Below, in pieces: positions 35,092 through 42,571 of a DNA stretch of 64,000 nt. Position numbers and translations under genes: made by a program. The notes under the pieces are model-generated. The model ran no database searches. It was not told where the DNA came from and saw only the letters and a program-made list of their open reading frames with translations. Position 1 is the first letter of the stretch, and the number at the start of each line of letters is the position of its first letter. The DNA is from Desulfobacterium sp. (GTDB taxonomy: Bacteria > Desulfobacterota > Desulfobacteria > Desulfobacterales > Desulfobacteraceae). The stretch covers positions 1-64,000 of the forward strand of contig JAQYWC010000051.1 of the NCBI GenBank assembly GCA_030145245.1. The letters are read 5' to 3'.

Positions 35092-35412
35092 TCAGACCGC
35101 GTCCCGGCTGTTTTCAAGGGAATCAAGATCCAAGGCAATCACAAAGTGATCTTTATACCCCAGGTCATTGCCGTCGCTAATGGACTTGACCCGGGTGACC
35201 CGCCTTTCGGTGGGCATGGTTTTATCCTGATAATAATAGGTCATGGTAAGAATGTCTCCTGCGTTAATGGATGCCAGGGCTCTGGAGCCTTTTTTAACAA
35301 GGCCGAACATCGGTTCCGAGGGGGTTTTCCACAACTTGAATTGATAGAAAATTCCCGGATTTTCCATCTGGAAGGCAGCACTGGAATACGCCCTTTCCCT
35401 GTTTGTTTTCAT
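35092..35412 (-). CDS. Small PilZ-like protein of unknown function
   Basis: The protein has 106 residues, with AAGGAG ahead of the ATG. The sequence FYQFKLWKTPSEPMFGLVKK, ILTMTYYYQDKTMPTERRVTRVKSIS and FVIALDLDS looks like the beta-barrel part of PilZ-type proteins common in Desulfobacterota, but the RxxxR and (D/N)xSxxG c-di-GMP motifs are not evident. It may be a degenerate PilZ domain. It lies 59 bp upstream of the OmpA-like gene on the same strand, so the two may be cotranscribed. Confidence 0.55.
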   Translation of the reverse strand: MKTNRERAYSSAAFQMENPGIFYQFKLWKTPSEPMFGLVKKGSRALASINAGDILTMTYYYQDKTMPTERRVTRVKSISDGNDLGYKDHFVIALDLDSLENSRDAV

Positions 35413-35973
35413 TTTGGTTTCTCCTTTGAAAGTAATTATCGTATGGTTCCGTTTTTGGATTTTACAAAACCACCGGTTTCATTCGGTTTTCGATTCTTGT
35501 CAAACGCACCTTGAAAATCCATTTTTCCTTCCATGGTTTCATGGTTGCGCCCTATCGATAGCAAAGAGCGTGCCAAAATCATAACCCATTGTTCTCTAAC
35601 ACAATTCAAAAACAGGCGCTCAAAAACAAACCCAAAAAAATTACCATTTTTTCACCTTCGGTTACGGTTTTTGCACTCAGGCCACAAAAAAGACAGGCAC
35701 CATGAAAAGCAAAACCTGGAAAACAGCAGGATCGGATCAAAGCATCATGCCTTTTCCTGTTGGCGAGGCAGACCTTTCTCAAATGTCTCTCCCAGTGAAT
35801 CAGGCCCCATGGAGGGGGGAGTATCGGACAGGGATCTGAACAAATGGATCCAGGGCCATCCCATCTGTACCCATTTTTTTTACACGATCTGACCCTTTTT
35901 AAGGAATCAGAAATTTTATAAAGTCCATAACCGTAAAGCATGACAAAAACCACGGAAGAAAAAAGGACAAAGT
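35413..35973. other. 561-bp gap holding a duplicated MocR gene fragment
   Basis: I find no intact gene. The notable feature is 35733-35798, an exact copy of 66 bp from within the MocR-type gene at 36822-36887. Sequence on either side does not resemble that gene. Short poly-A/T runs surround it. An AAAGGAC ribosome site for the following flavoprotein gene closes the gap. Confidence 0.6.
35733..35798. repeat. 66-bp exact direct repeat, copy 1 (non-coding)
   Basis: It is identical over all 66 positions to 36822-36887, in the same orientation, 1089 bp apart. It begins CGGATCAAAGCATC and ends CTCCCAGTGA. On the minus strand it encodes ERHLRKVCLANRKRHDALIR in both places, but here no functional frame surrounds it. 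Confidence 0.95.
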
Positions 35974-36438
35974 ATGTTCAAAGAGATGAGGCGGAAAGAA
36001 AAGCAACTTCCCATGGAAGCCACCCTTGAAATCATAAAAAATGGGGATTACGGCGTCCTGTCAACCGTAGGAACGGACGGCCAGCCCTATGCCGTCCCCC
36101 TTAACTATGCCTACCATGACGGCATAATTTATTTCCATTGCGCCACGGACGGTCACAAGCTGGATAATATAACGGCCAATCCAAAGGTCTCCTTTTGTGT
36201 AGTGGGGGATACGGAGATCGTCCCCAAAAAATTCACCACCTGTTTCAACAGCGCAATTTTGTTCGGAACCGCAAAAGAGATGGTTGAAGAAGAAAAAGAA
36301 ACGGGGTTTCTGGCACTGCTCAACCGCTATTGCAAGGCGCATATGAAAGCGGGAAAAAAATACATGACCAATGACTGGAATAAAACCAAGGTCTATGGAA
36401 TCGAGATCGAACATATGACGGGAAAAGCCGGGGGCTGA
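35974..36438 (+). CDS. NimA-like FMN-binding (pyridoxamine 5'-phosphate oxidase family) protein
   Basis: The protein has 154 residues. It opens with the typical MFKEMRRKEKQLP start, then GDYGVLSTVGTDGQPYAVPLNYAY, IYFHCATDGHKLDNI and VSFCVVGDTEIVPKKFTT, which is the split-barrel flavin fold of the NimA/PNPOx-like group. Members bind FMN or related cofactors; NimA itself reduces nitroimidazoles. AAAGGAC lies just before the ATG. It is convergent with the MocR gene across a long perfect hairpin and is sandwiched between the two copies of the 66-bp repeat. Confidence 0.85.
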   Translation: MFKEMRRKEKQLPMEATLEIIKNGDYGVLSTVGTDGQPYAVPLNYAYHDGIIYFHCATDGHKLDNITANPKVSFCVVGDTEIVPKKFTTCFNSAILFGTAKEMVEEEKETGFLALLNRYCKAHMKAGKKYMTNDWNKTKVYGIEIEHMTGKAGG

Positions 36439-36512
36439 CCCCCTGCTAATTTTCTGACCTTCCCAAGCGATCGGACACCTGTTTTATACCGGTCATATTC
36501 CAAGTACGATAT

Positions 36513-36546
36513 CCCGGGGAACCTTCCGCCAGGAAGGTTCCCCGGG
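36513..36546. terminator. Perfect 15-bp hairpin between convergent genes
   Basis: CCCGGGGAACCTTCC-GCCA-GGAAGGTTCCCCGGG forms a perfect 15-bp stem with a 4-nt loop between the flavoprotein gene (stop 36438) and the MocR gene (stop 36551). Neither side has a clear T-run. It is suited to act in both directions. Confidence 0.65.
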
Positions 36547-36550
36547 AACG

Positions 36551-37975
36551 TCAGCGTCCAAACCAGGCATCCCCCAGGAGGCGAACCCCCTCTTCAATCT
36601 CTTTTTCAGTCAGGCTGCTGAATCCCATCATTACCATGTTGCCCGGATACCGCTCCCGTCGGATCCAGTAATGGGACACGGGGTAAACCCGGACACCCCG
36701 CTCCTCGGCCTGCCTCAACCGTTCCCCTTCGAACGATCCGTCTTTAAATTCCAGCAGGACATGGAGCCCGGCGTTTTTGCCGTGTATTGTAACCCGGCCA
36801 GCCATAATCTTTGCAACGGACCGGATCAAAGCATCATGCCTTTTCCTGTTGGCGAGGCAGACCTTTCTCAAATGTCTCTCCCAGTGACCGTCCGCCATAA
36901 AGGACGCCAATATTTTCTGTTCAAGCCAAGGGCCCCCAGTGACATATTTTCTGAACTTTTCGTAATACCGTTCAAGCAGGGATTCCGGCAGCACCATATA
37001 GCTGACCCTCAGGGCCGGGGAGAGGGATTTGGAAAAGGTTCCCAGGTAAATCACCCGGCCCCTTCCGTCGATACTCTGGATTGACGGAATCGGTCTTCCC
37101 CCATATCTCAGTTCACTGTCGTAGTCATCTTCAATGAGAATGGCATCATTCCGTCCTGCCCACTCTAGGAGTTCCAGCCTTTTTCGGATAGGCATCACCG
37201 AACCGGTGGGGAACTGGTGGGAAGGAGTGATATAAAGAAGCCGTACATTGCATTGGATAAGTTCTGCAAGGTCCAGCCCTTCCCCCGACAGCCCCACAGG
37301 AAGCACCGGGAATCCACAGTTCACAAATACATCCCGGGCCCCATCATACCCGGGATCCTCCATGGCAATGCTACCGAATTCTTCCTTCAGCATCTGGCAA
37401 ATCAAACCGAGGGAAAAACGGGTCCCGGAGCAGACAACAACCTGTTCCCTGCGACAGGTTACCCCCCGGGACATATGCAGGTATTTCATGATCTCCGTCC
37501 GAAGCCCACGTTCTCCCTTCCGCTCCGGATAGGATGCCATGGACCGGCTATTGAAAGGGAAGAGGACCTGGTTGGCAATTTTTCGCCAAATCCCCATGGG
37601 AAAATCATGGGGATTCAAGTTACCGTACTGAAAATCATACCGAATCACCTGCTCCGGCGGCTTGGCCACCTCCCCCCGCGCTTTGCCCACCGGCGCCTTG
37701 ACCGGATTCTTTTCGTTCAGGTTCACAAACAATTCCTGATCGATTCTCTGGGAGAAAAAACCTCTCCGGGCCAGATTCACCAGGTAGCCCTCGGAACAAA
37801 GCTGGTGGTAGGCAACCTTGACCGTATTTTTGCTGACCCCCAGGGAAACCGACAGGGACCGGATGGAAGGAAGCCGACTCCCTTCTTTGATCCGGCCGGA
37901 AAGAATCTGCCCTTTCACCTGTCCGTAGATCTGCATATAGAGAGACGTTGTAGCGGTTTCATCCAGCACAATCAT
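36551..37975 (-). CDS. MocR/PdxR-type transcription regulator (GntR HTH + aminotransferase domain)
   Basis: The protein has 474 residues. Residues ~1-75 are a GntR winged helix (LYMQIYGQVKGQILSGRIKE, LPSIRSLSVSLGVSKNTVKVAYHQL). Residues ~115-474 are a fold-type I aminotransferase domain with the PLP lysine in LGTFSKSLSPALR (about residue 313), EDDYDSELRY and TPSHQFPTGSVMP. Such proteins bind PLP and regulate genes of vitamin B6, amino-acid or GABA use. The target may be the nearby NimA-like gene. A 66-bp stretch within the gene is duplicated exactly 1.1 kb away. Confidence 0.9.
   Translation of the reverse strand: MIVLDETATTSLYMQIYGQVKGQILSGRIKEGSRLPSIRSLSVSLGVSKNTVKVAYHQLCSEGYLVNLARRGFFSQRIDQELFVNLNEKNPVKAPVGKARGEVAKPPEQVIRYDFQYGNLNPHDFPMGIWRKIANQVLFPFNSRSMASYPERKGERGLRTEIMKYLHMSRGVTCRREQVVVCSGTRFSLGLICQMLKEEFGSIAMEDPGYDGARDVFVNCGFPVLPVGLSGEGLDLAELIQCNVRLLYITPSHQFPTGSVMPIRKRLELLEWAGRNDAILIEDDYDSELRYGGRPIPSIQSIDGRGRVIYLGTFSKSLSPALRVSYMVLPESLLERYYEKFRKYVTGGPWLEQKILASFMADGHWERHLRKVCLANRKRHDALIRSVAKIMAGRVTIHGKNAGLHVLLEFKDGSFEGERLRQAEERGVRVYPVSHYWIRRERYPGNMVMMGFSSLTEKEIEEGVRLLGDAWFGR
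36822..36887. repeat. 66-bp exact direct repeat, copy 2 (inside MocR gene)
   Basis: This is the coding copy of the repeat at 35733-35798, encoding part of the aminotransferase domain (ERHLRKVCLANRKRHDALIR). All 66 bases agree. Confidence 0.95.
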
Positions 37976-38344
37976 AAAATCCCCTTCCTGTACCCTTCAA
38001 TCAATCAAAATCCCCCAAAAGAAATAGGTTCAATAAATCCTACGACAAATCCTCGAAAGAATCAATCAGCAGGATTTCTTTGCCGCTGCCCCCTTCTGCC
38101 ATCCGGTAAAAATCAATCGCAATTAACATGGATGAACAAAAAACGCTTGACCCGGTGTTTTTGAGTAGGGTAGGAATTGATTGATCAATTCTGAATAGAT
38201 ACATGACCCAACTATAGAAAAAACAAATAGACATGCTGCTGAGATGGGAACCTGATCCGGTAGAGAGTGCAGAAGACAGCAAACCGACCGATTTCATGCC
38301 CGGGTGCAGTATTTTCATTTACTTATTTTTGGAGAATGATCACC
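37976..38344. other. Intergenic region with a palindromic operator candidate
   Basis: This 369-bp divergent gap has no convincing gene; a minus-strand frame of ~90 codons at 38040-38318 shows no known family. At 38174-38191 lies GAATTGAT-TG-ATCAATTC, with 8-bp perfect arms and a 2-bp spacer, likely an operator for the downstream ferredoxin-type gene or the MocR gene. Confidence 0.5.
38174..38191. promoter_or_regulatory. 18-bp palindrome (operator candidate)
   Basis: GAATTGATTGATCAATTC has perfect 8-bp arms around TG. It lies about 155 bp upstream of the ferredoxin-type gene, within AT-rich sequence suited to a promoter. Confidence 0.5.
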
Positions 38345-39352
38345 ATGGCCGAGAAATCACCGTACAAACAGTTTGCCGCGAATATGTTTCACGAAGATTC
38401 GATCTGGTTGCCCAGGATACTTGAATTCATGATCACTCAAGAACAGGCCGAACTTCTGATCTCTTTACCCGGTACCAAAAGTTCACTGGCGGTTAAATTA
38501 AAACGCAGTGAACAAGAGATCGGGTCGGACCTTGCCGATTTTTTTCACAAAGGACTGGCTTTTAAGAAAATGAAAGATGGGGTTGAGACGTTTAAAGCCC
38601 CGGCTCATATTGCCCAGTTTCATGATGCAAGCATTGTCTGGCCGGAGGCTCCCAGGGCTTTTTATGATCTCTGGAAACAGTATATGGAGGAGGAATGGCC
38701 GAAACTGGCACCGCTGATAGAGCAATTCATACCCAAACCTTTTACCCGGGTTATTCCAGTCAATAAATCCATTGACACCGGAAAGGTGAAAGTGCTGACC
38801 ACGGAAGACGTAAAGCAAACCATCATGAATGCAGACCGCCTGGCCGTAACCAAATGCACGTGCAGACTGACCATGGGTAAATGCGACGCTCCTTTGGAGG
38901 TTTGTCTGCAAGTTAACCGTGGGGCGGAATACACCATTGAAAGGGGGTCCGGCCGCGAAGTAACCCAGGCAGAAGCCCTTGACATCATCGAAAGCGCCCA
39001 GGACGCAGGACTTGTCCATGTGACCATGAACAAAGCCGATATCGGCGGGTTCATCTGCAATTGCTGCGGATGTTGCTGCCAGTCTTTTTCTCTGTTAGTA
39101 GCGGACGGGGTATCCCTTTGTGATCCAAGCCGCTACAGCCCGGCAATTGAGGCCGGTAAATGTTCCTCCTGCGGCATGTGTGAAGAACGGTGCTGGTTTG
39201 GAGCGGTTGCCATCAACAAAGACGGAATCGCGGAAGTGAACGAAAAAAAATGCCTGGGGTGTGGTCAATGTGCAACCGTTTGTCCCGAAGAGGCCATCAC
39301 CATGAAAGAAGTCAGGGAACCGGAATTTATTCCCGGTTTTTCGGCAGAATAG
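38345..39352 (+). CDS. Iron-sulfur protein with C-terminal 2[4Fe-4S] ferredoxin domain
   Basis: Starting at MAEKSPYKQF, with GGAG 10 nt upstream, the protein has 335 residues. The N-terminal ~90 residues look like a helical, winged-helix-like region. The middle holds CTCRLTMGKCDAPLEVC and ICNCCGCCCQSF, unusual Cys clusters that could bind metal. The C-terminus (~270-325) is a two-cluster ferredoxin with CSSCGMCEERCWFGA and CLGCGQCATVCPEEA. The second cluster is canonical CxxCxxCxxxCP; the first ends in CW instead of CP. Similar proteins are frequent in sulfate reducers and probably move electrons in the cytoplasm; the partner is unknown. A palindromic operator candidate lies upstream. Confidence 0.82.
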   Translation: MAEKSPYKQFAANMFHEDSIWLPRILEFMITQEQAELLISLPGTKSSLAVKLKRSEQEIGSDLADFFHKGLAFKKMKDGVETFKAPAHIAQFHDASIVWPEAPRAFYDLWKQYMEEEWPKLAPLIEQFIPKPFTRVIPVNKSIDTGKVKVLTTEDVKQTIMNADRLAVTKCTCRLTMGKCDAPLEVCLQVNRGAEYTIERGSGREVTQAEALDIIESAQDAGLVHVTMNKADIGGFICNCCGCCCQSFSLLVADGVSLCDPSRYSPAIEAGKCSSCGMCEERCWFGAVAINKDGIAEVNEKKCLGCGQCATVCPEEAITMKEVREPEFIPGFSAE

Positions 39353-39363
39353 CCACGTATTCC

Positions 39364-39396
39364 ACGGCTCCATGGTAAGGGCTTCCATGGAGCCGT
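39364..39396. terminator. Bidirectional hairpin terminator
   Basis: ACGGCTCCATGG at 39364-39375 pairs perfectly with 39385-39396 (12 bp, 9-nt loop) between the convergent Fe-S and lipoprotein genes, followed by TTATC on the plus side. Confidence 0.65.
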
Positions 39397-39432
39397 TTAT
39401 CTTCAACAGGCTTAAGCATTGGCCTTGAGAAC

Positions 39433-40284
39433 TCAGCTCCCGGAAAGGGATTTTACAGAAAGGGTGCCGCCGGTATAATTGCCGTCAGGCAAGGTTCCGG
39501 GGAGGCTATAGATACTGTCCGTTAGGATATCGTACATATCAGGGTCGCTCAGTTTTACTTTTTCCCTGGTATTCAGTCTCCACTCCTGCCGAATTTCATC
39601 AAGTCTTCCTTCATAATCCTGGGCCCCAAGTATCGACGTCAAAGCCCAGTAAATATACTCCGTAACCTGGCAGCCGTACTCACAGGTCTTATCATCATAA
39701 GTATACCACGCCTCCTTCGGATACTCCGCCGGGCTCTCTTCAAAAGAGCCGCCCCTGGCCTTATCCATGGCATCTGCCACCAGACTGCCGCTGAACTCGC
39801 CAAAAACAGCAGGATAGACATTTGCATACCCAATATGGGTTATCAGATGAAGAACTTCCTCAAGTGAGGCATCAAAGGCGCCGGACTGTGGCCCTTCGGG
39901 GTGTGTTTCCGAGGCATAGAGATCCTGACCGTTCCGGGGATAATCGCTTTCACTTGGAAAAACCGTGCTGATCTCATTCTCAGTGCCGAACATCATCAGA
40001 ACGGCCTGTTTTTCAACCATTTGATCCACAACATCCGGATTATCAGGCGTTCCGTCCCCATCATTATCAAGATACTCTGCCATGACACCTGCCGCATGCA
40101 GAAGTTTATCATTTGATACGGATGCGGTTGCTTTGACCGGAATCCCAAAAACAGTCACCTGCTTTACAAATCCTTTTGACTTATCTGCCGGGGTTCCCGG
40201 GGAATCATTACTATTACTACTACTGCCGCTGCTGTTACACCCTGCAATGAGTACGGCCAATAAAACAATGTATAATTTCTGCAA
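39433..40284 (-). CDS. Lipoprotein with calcium-binding loop and HxxxH motif
   Basis: The 283-residue protein starts at a TTG with AAAGGAGG four bases upstream. It has a lipoprotein signal (LLAVLIAGC) and then a Ser/Asn-rich linker. Residues ~70-85 contain DNDGDGTPDN, a thrombospondin-3/EF-hand-like calcium loop. The segment EEVLHLITHIGYANVYPAVFGEF resembles a zincin-like helix, but with HxxxH rather than HExxH; a glutamate precedes it. Cys-x3-Cys (CEYGC) follows. It is probably on the outer membrane or exported. I do not recognise a named family; a metallopeptidase-like role is a guess. Confidence 0.7.
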   Translation of the reverse strand: MQKLYIVLLAVLIAGCNSSGSSSNSNDSPGTPADKSKGFVKQVTVFGIPVKATASVSNDKLLHAAGVMAEYLDNDGDGTPDNPDVVDQMVEKQAVLMMFGTENEISTVFPSESDYPRNGQDLYASETHPEGPQSGAFDASLEEVLHLITHIGYANVYPAVFGEFSGSLVADAMDKARGGSFEESPAEYPKEAWYTYDDKTCEYGCQVTEYIYWALTSILGAQDYEGRLDEIRQEWRLNTREKVKLSDPDMYDILTDSIYSLPGTLPDGNYTGGTLSVKSLSGS

Positions 40285-40373
40285 ACTGCCTCCTTTTATG
40301 ACTTCAGAGTTAAATTAAAGCAGGAGTTTAGCAAACGCCGGGTTACCGAATGATTACGGGGATGCCGGAGAAT

Positions 40374-41801
40374 CTATTTCATAAAAAAAGACAGTTTAAA
40401 GACGTTCGGGGAAGGCAGGGATGTTTCAATGGATATCTGGAGCAGCCGGCAGCAGGATTTCACCAGGGCTAAACCGAGCCCGCTGTGGGCACTGTCGGAA
40501 CGGGCACCATCCCTGCGCCAGAAAGGCTCAAACATCTGGGCCAGGTCGTTTATAGAAAGATCTTTGGCAACCTGGTTTGAAACACTCAGGCAGTATCCGG
40601 TTTCAAGTTCTGATAAAAAGACAACAATCGTGGTTCCATCCGGAGAATAGCTGAATGCATTTGAGATAATATTTGTGAGTACGGTGGTCAGAAGGGTGCT
40701 GTCCGTACGGATTACCGGCATACTGGTACAGTTGAGAACAGTCTCAACGTTTCTGACGCCTTTTTTAGCGTCATAGCGCTTCAGAATCTCCGAAAGATGG
40801 GCCTCCAGGTTCAAATCCTCCATGGTCACCGGCATATTCCCTGCACCCATCCGGGCGAGCATCAGCAGTGATTCAGTCAGACGCTGCATCCGGATGGCCA
40901 CGGACAACGCGTCCTTAAAATAGGGGCGTATGCTTTCAGAACCGTTCAGATCCTCGGTCAGCCCGACTTCAGCCAGGGCTCTCAGTTCTGCAATTGGCGT
41001 CCTGAGTTCATGGGCAACATTGGCTGTAAATCGTTTTTCCCGGGAAAACGCCTTTTCGAGTCCCTCAAGCATATCATCAAGCCTCTGTGCAATGGGCTTC
41101 AGTTCTTCCGGCAGTCGGTTTTCAGTAAAACGCCGGGCAAGATTATTACTGGTTACTGCGGCAGTTCTGTCTGCAATCCCGCGGAGGGGGATCAACCCTT
41201 GTTTGACGGATCTTCGAATTATCATTCCGCTTCCTGTAATGATAACAGCCCCCACACCGACCAGGCAGATAAGGATAACCATCAGAATTTCGTCAAGGTT
41301 TTTCCGGGAATGGGCAAGCACGATGACAAGGGTATTATGGGTTTCCTGAAAAGAGTAAACCGGGGGCAAAGACTCATCCATTCTGTGATTTACATACGAA
41401 AATGCAACCCCTCGTCCTTTAATACCGCCGGGGAGATTGATATCCTGAAATCCGTAAGCATGAAGTCCTACAGGGATAAAGGGCAAAACATGGGCCTCCA
41501 GAGAGAGACTTTTAGATATGGTTACTCCTTTTTCTGTCCACACTTGATAATATTTTTTATCACTCAACCGATACCGATGATCAAAAATCGTATTTTCAAA
41601 TTCACCATCTGTTATGCTCTCTTCAAAATCGAACATTTCTGAAATATTATTTACCCATGTGGCAAGCTCATCATCAAACTGGCCCGTGAGAAGTGATTTA
41701 CAAATTTGGTAAAATGCAACACCTGAAAACAGATACATCACCATCAGTCCGGCCACCAGGCTGAAGGTCAGTCGCCCCTTGATTGATTCAAAAAAAATCA
41801 T
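40374..41801 (-). CDS. Membrane sensor histidine kinase
   Basis: The protein has 475 residues. Two membrane helices (~10-32 and ~165-190) flank a periplasmic sensor domain, then a HAMP-like linker, the H-box FTANVAHELRTPIAEL, and an ATPase domain with NIISNAFSYSPDG (N box) and HSGLGLALVKS (G box). The G1 motif DNGxG is replaced by a shorter segment (FEPFWRRDGARSDSAHSGLG is intact), so part of the ATP lid may be unusual. It overlaps the upstream response regulator by 4 bp (ATGA) and so is co-translated with it. The stimulus is unknown. Confidence 0.9.
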   Translation of the reverse strand: MIFFESIKGRLTFSLVAGLMVMYLFSGVAFYQICKSLLTGQFDDELATWVNNISEMFDFEESITDGEFENTIFDHRYRLSDKKYYQVWTEKGVTISKSLSLEAHVLPFIPVGLHAYGFQDINLPGGIKGRGVAFSYVNHRMDESLPPVYSFQETHNTLVIVLAHSRKNLDEILMVILICLVGVGAVIITGSGMIIRRSVKQGLIPLRGIADRTAAVTSNNLARRFTENRLPEELKPIAQRLDDMLEGLEKAFSREKRFTANVAHELRTPIAELRALAEVGLTEDLNGSESIRPYFKDALSVAIRMQRLTESLLMLARMGAGNMPVTMEDLNLEAHLSEILKRYDAKKGVRNVETVLNCTSMPVIRTDSTLLTTVLTNIISNAFSYSPDGTTIVVFLSELETGYCLSVSNQVAKDLSINDLAQMFEPFWRRDGARSDSAHSGLGLALVKSCCRLLQISIETSLPSPNVFKLSFFMK

Positions 41802-42466
41802 CCGTTGATGATATACCCCATCCCCCTTCGGGTCTCAATTACGGACTTTTCCCCGGGAATGTCGATTCTTTTACGAATTGAGCATATGGCAGAATTGACT
41901 GCATTACTCATGATATCGACCTGGTCATTGTAGAGATGCTCTTCGATTTCACTGCGGGAGACGACCCGGTCCCGATTCAAGGCAAGATATTCGAGAAGTG
42001 AATACTCCCGTGGCCGGAGATCGATTCTGGTTCCGGAACGGCTGACAGCCCTTCCTACCGTATCAATCACCAGATCGCCGATTTGAATGACGGGGTTTTT
42101 TGTATGGTGCGACCGCCTTGCCAGGACCTGCACCCTGGCAATCAGTTCCGCCATTGCAAATGGTTTCACAAGGTAATCATCTGCGCCCTGTTGCAGGCCG
42201 TTAACACGGTCTTCAAGCGTATCTTTTGCCGTAAGAACAAGAATGTGGAGCGGATTTCCGCTATTTCTCAGTTTTCTGATGATGCTCAATCCGTCAAGTT
42301 TCGGCAGCATAAGGTCGAGAATCAAAACATCATAATCAATATTCTCCGCAAGATGGAGACCATCTTCGCCATCCCCTGTAACATCAACCGCATAACCGGC
42401 ATATTTCAACGCTTTCCCAATGTACGTCTGTAATTTTTCGGAATCTTCAACCAAAAGAACCCGCAT
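41798..42466 (-). CDS. OmpR/PhoB-type response regulator
   Basis: Starting at MRVLLVED, with AGGGG upstream, the protein has 222 residues. The receiver domain has the acidic pocket ED and the phospho-acceptor Asp in DVLILDLMLPKLDG; Lys is in YLVKPFA. The winged-helix C-terminus has LRPREYSLLEYLALNRDRVVSR and VETRRGMGYII-like sequence. It pairs with the kinase whose start overlaps its stop. Target genes are not evident; the lipoprotein next to the kinase is on the same strand and a candidate. Confidence 0.92.
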   Translation of the reverse strand: MRVLLVEDSEKLQTYIGKALKYAGYAVDVTGDGEDGLHLAENIDYDVLILDLMLPKLDGLSIIRKLRNSGNPLHILVLTAKDTLEDRVNGLQQGADDYLVKPFAMAELIARVQVLARRSHHTKNPVIQIGDLVIDTVGRAVSRSGTRIDLRPREYSLLEYLALNRDRVVSRSEIEEHLYNDQVDIMSNAVNSAICSIRKRIDIPGEKSVIETRRGMGYIING

Positions 42467-42571
42467 GACACACCCCTGCAACATGGGTTAAATTTTCAAA
42501 CTAACCCGGAACCATACAAAAAGAAAGGTTACGGGAACGTTATACCGGCAAAAACTTTACCATGGGGATGA

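Noticed and set aside
35606-35953. 115-codon minus-strand frame containing ERHLRKVCLANRKR
   Set aside because: Its only recognisable part is the 66-bp duplicate of the MocR gene; the rest has no similarity or ribosome site.
38040-38318. 92-codon minus-strand frame in the divergent gap
   Set aside because: No family, no ribosome site, and it spans the palindromic operator candidate.
41010-41642. 210-codon plus-strand frame opposite the sensor kinase
   Set aside because: The minus strand encodes a clear histidine kinase with HAMP and H-box; the plus frame shows no motif.
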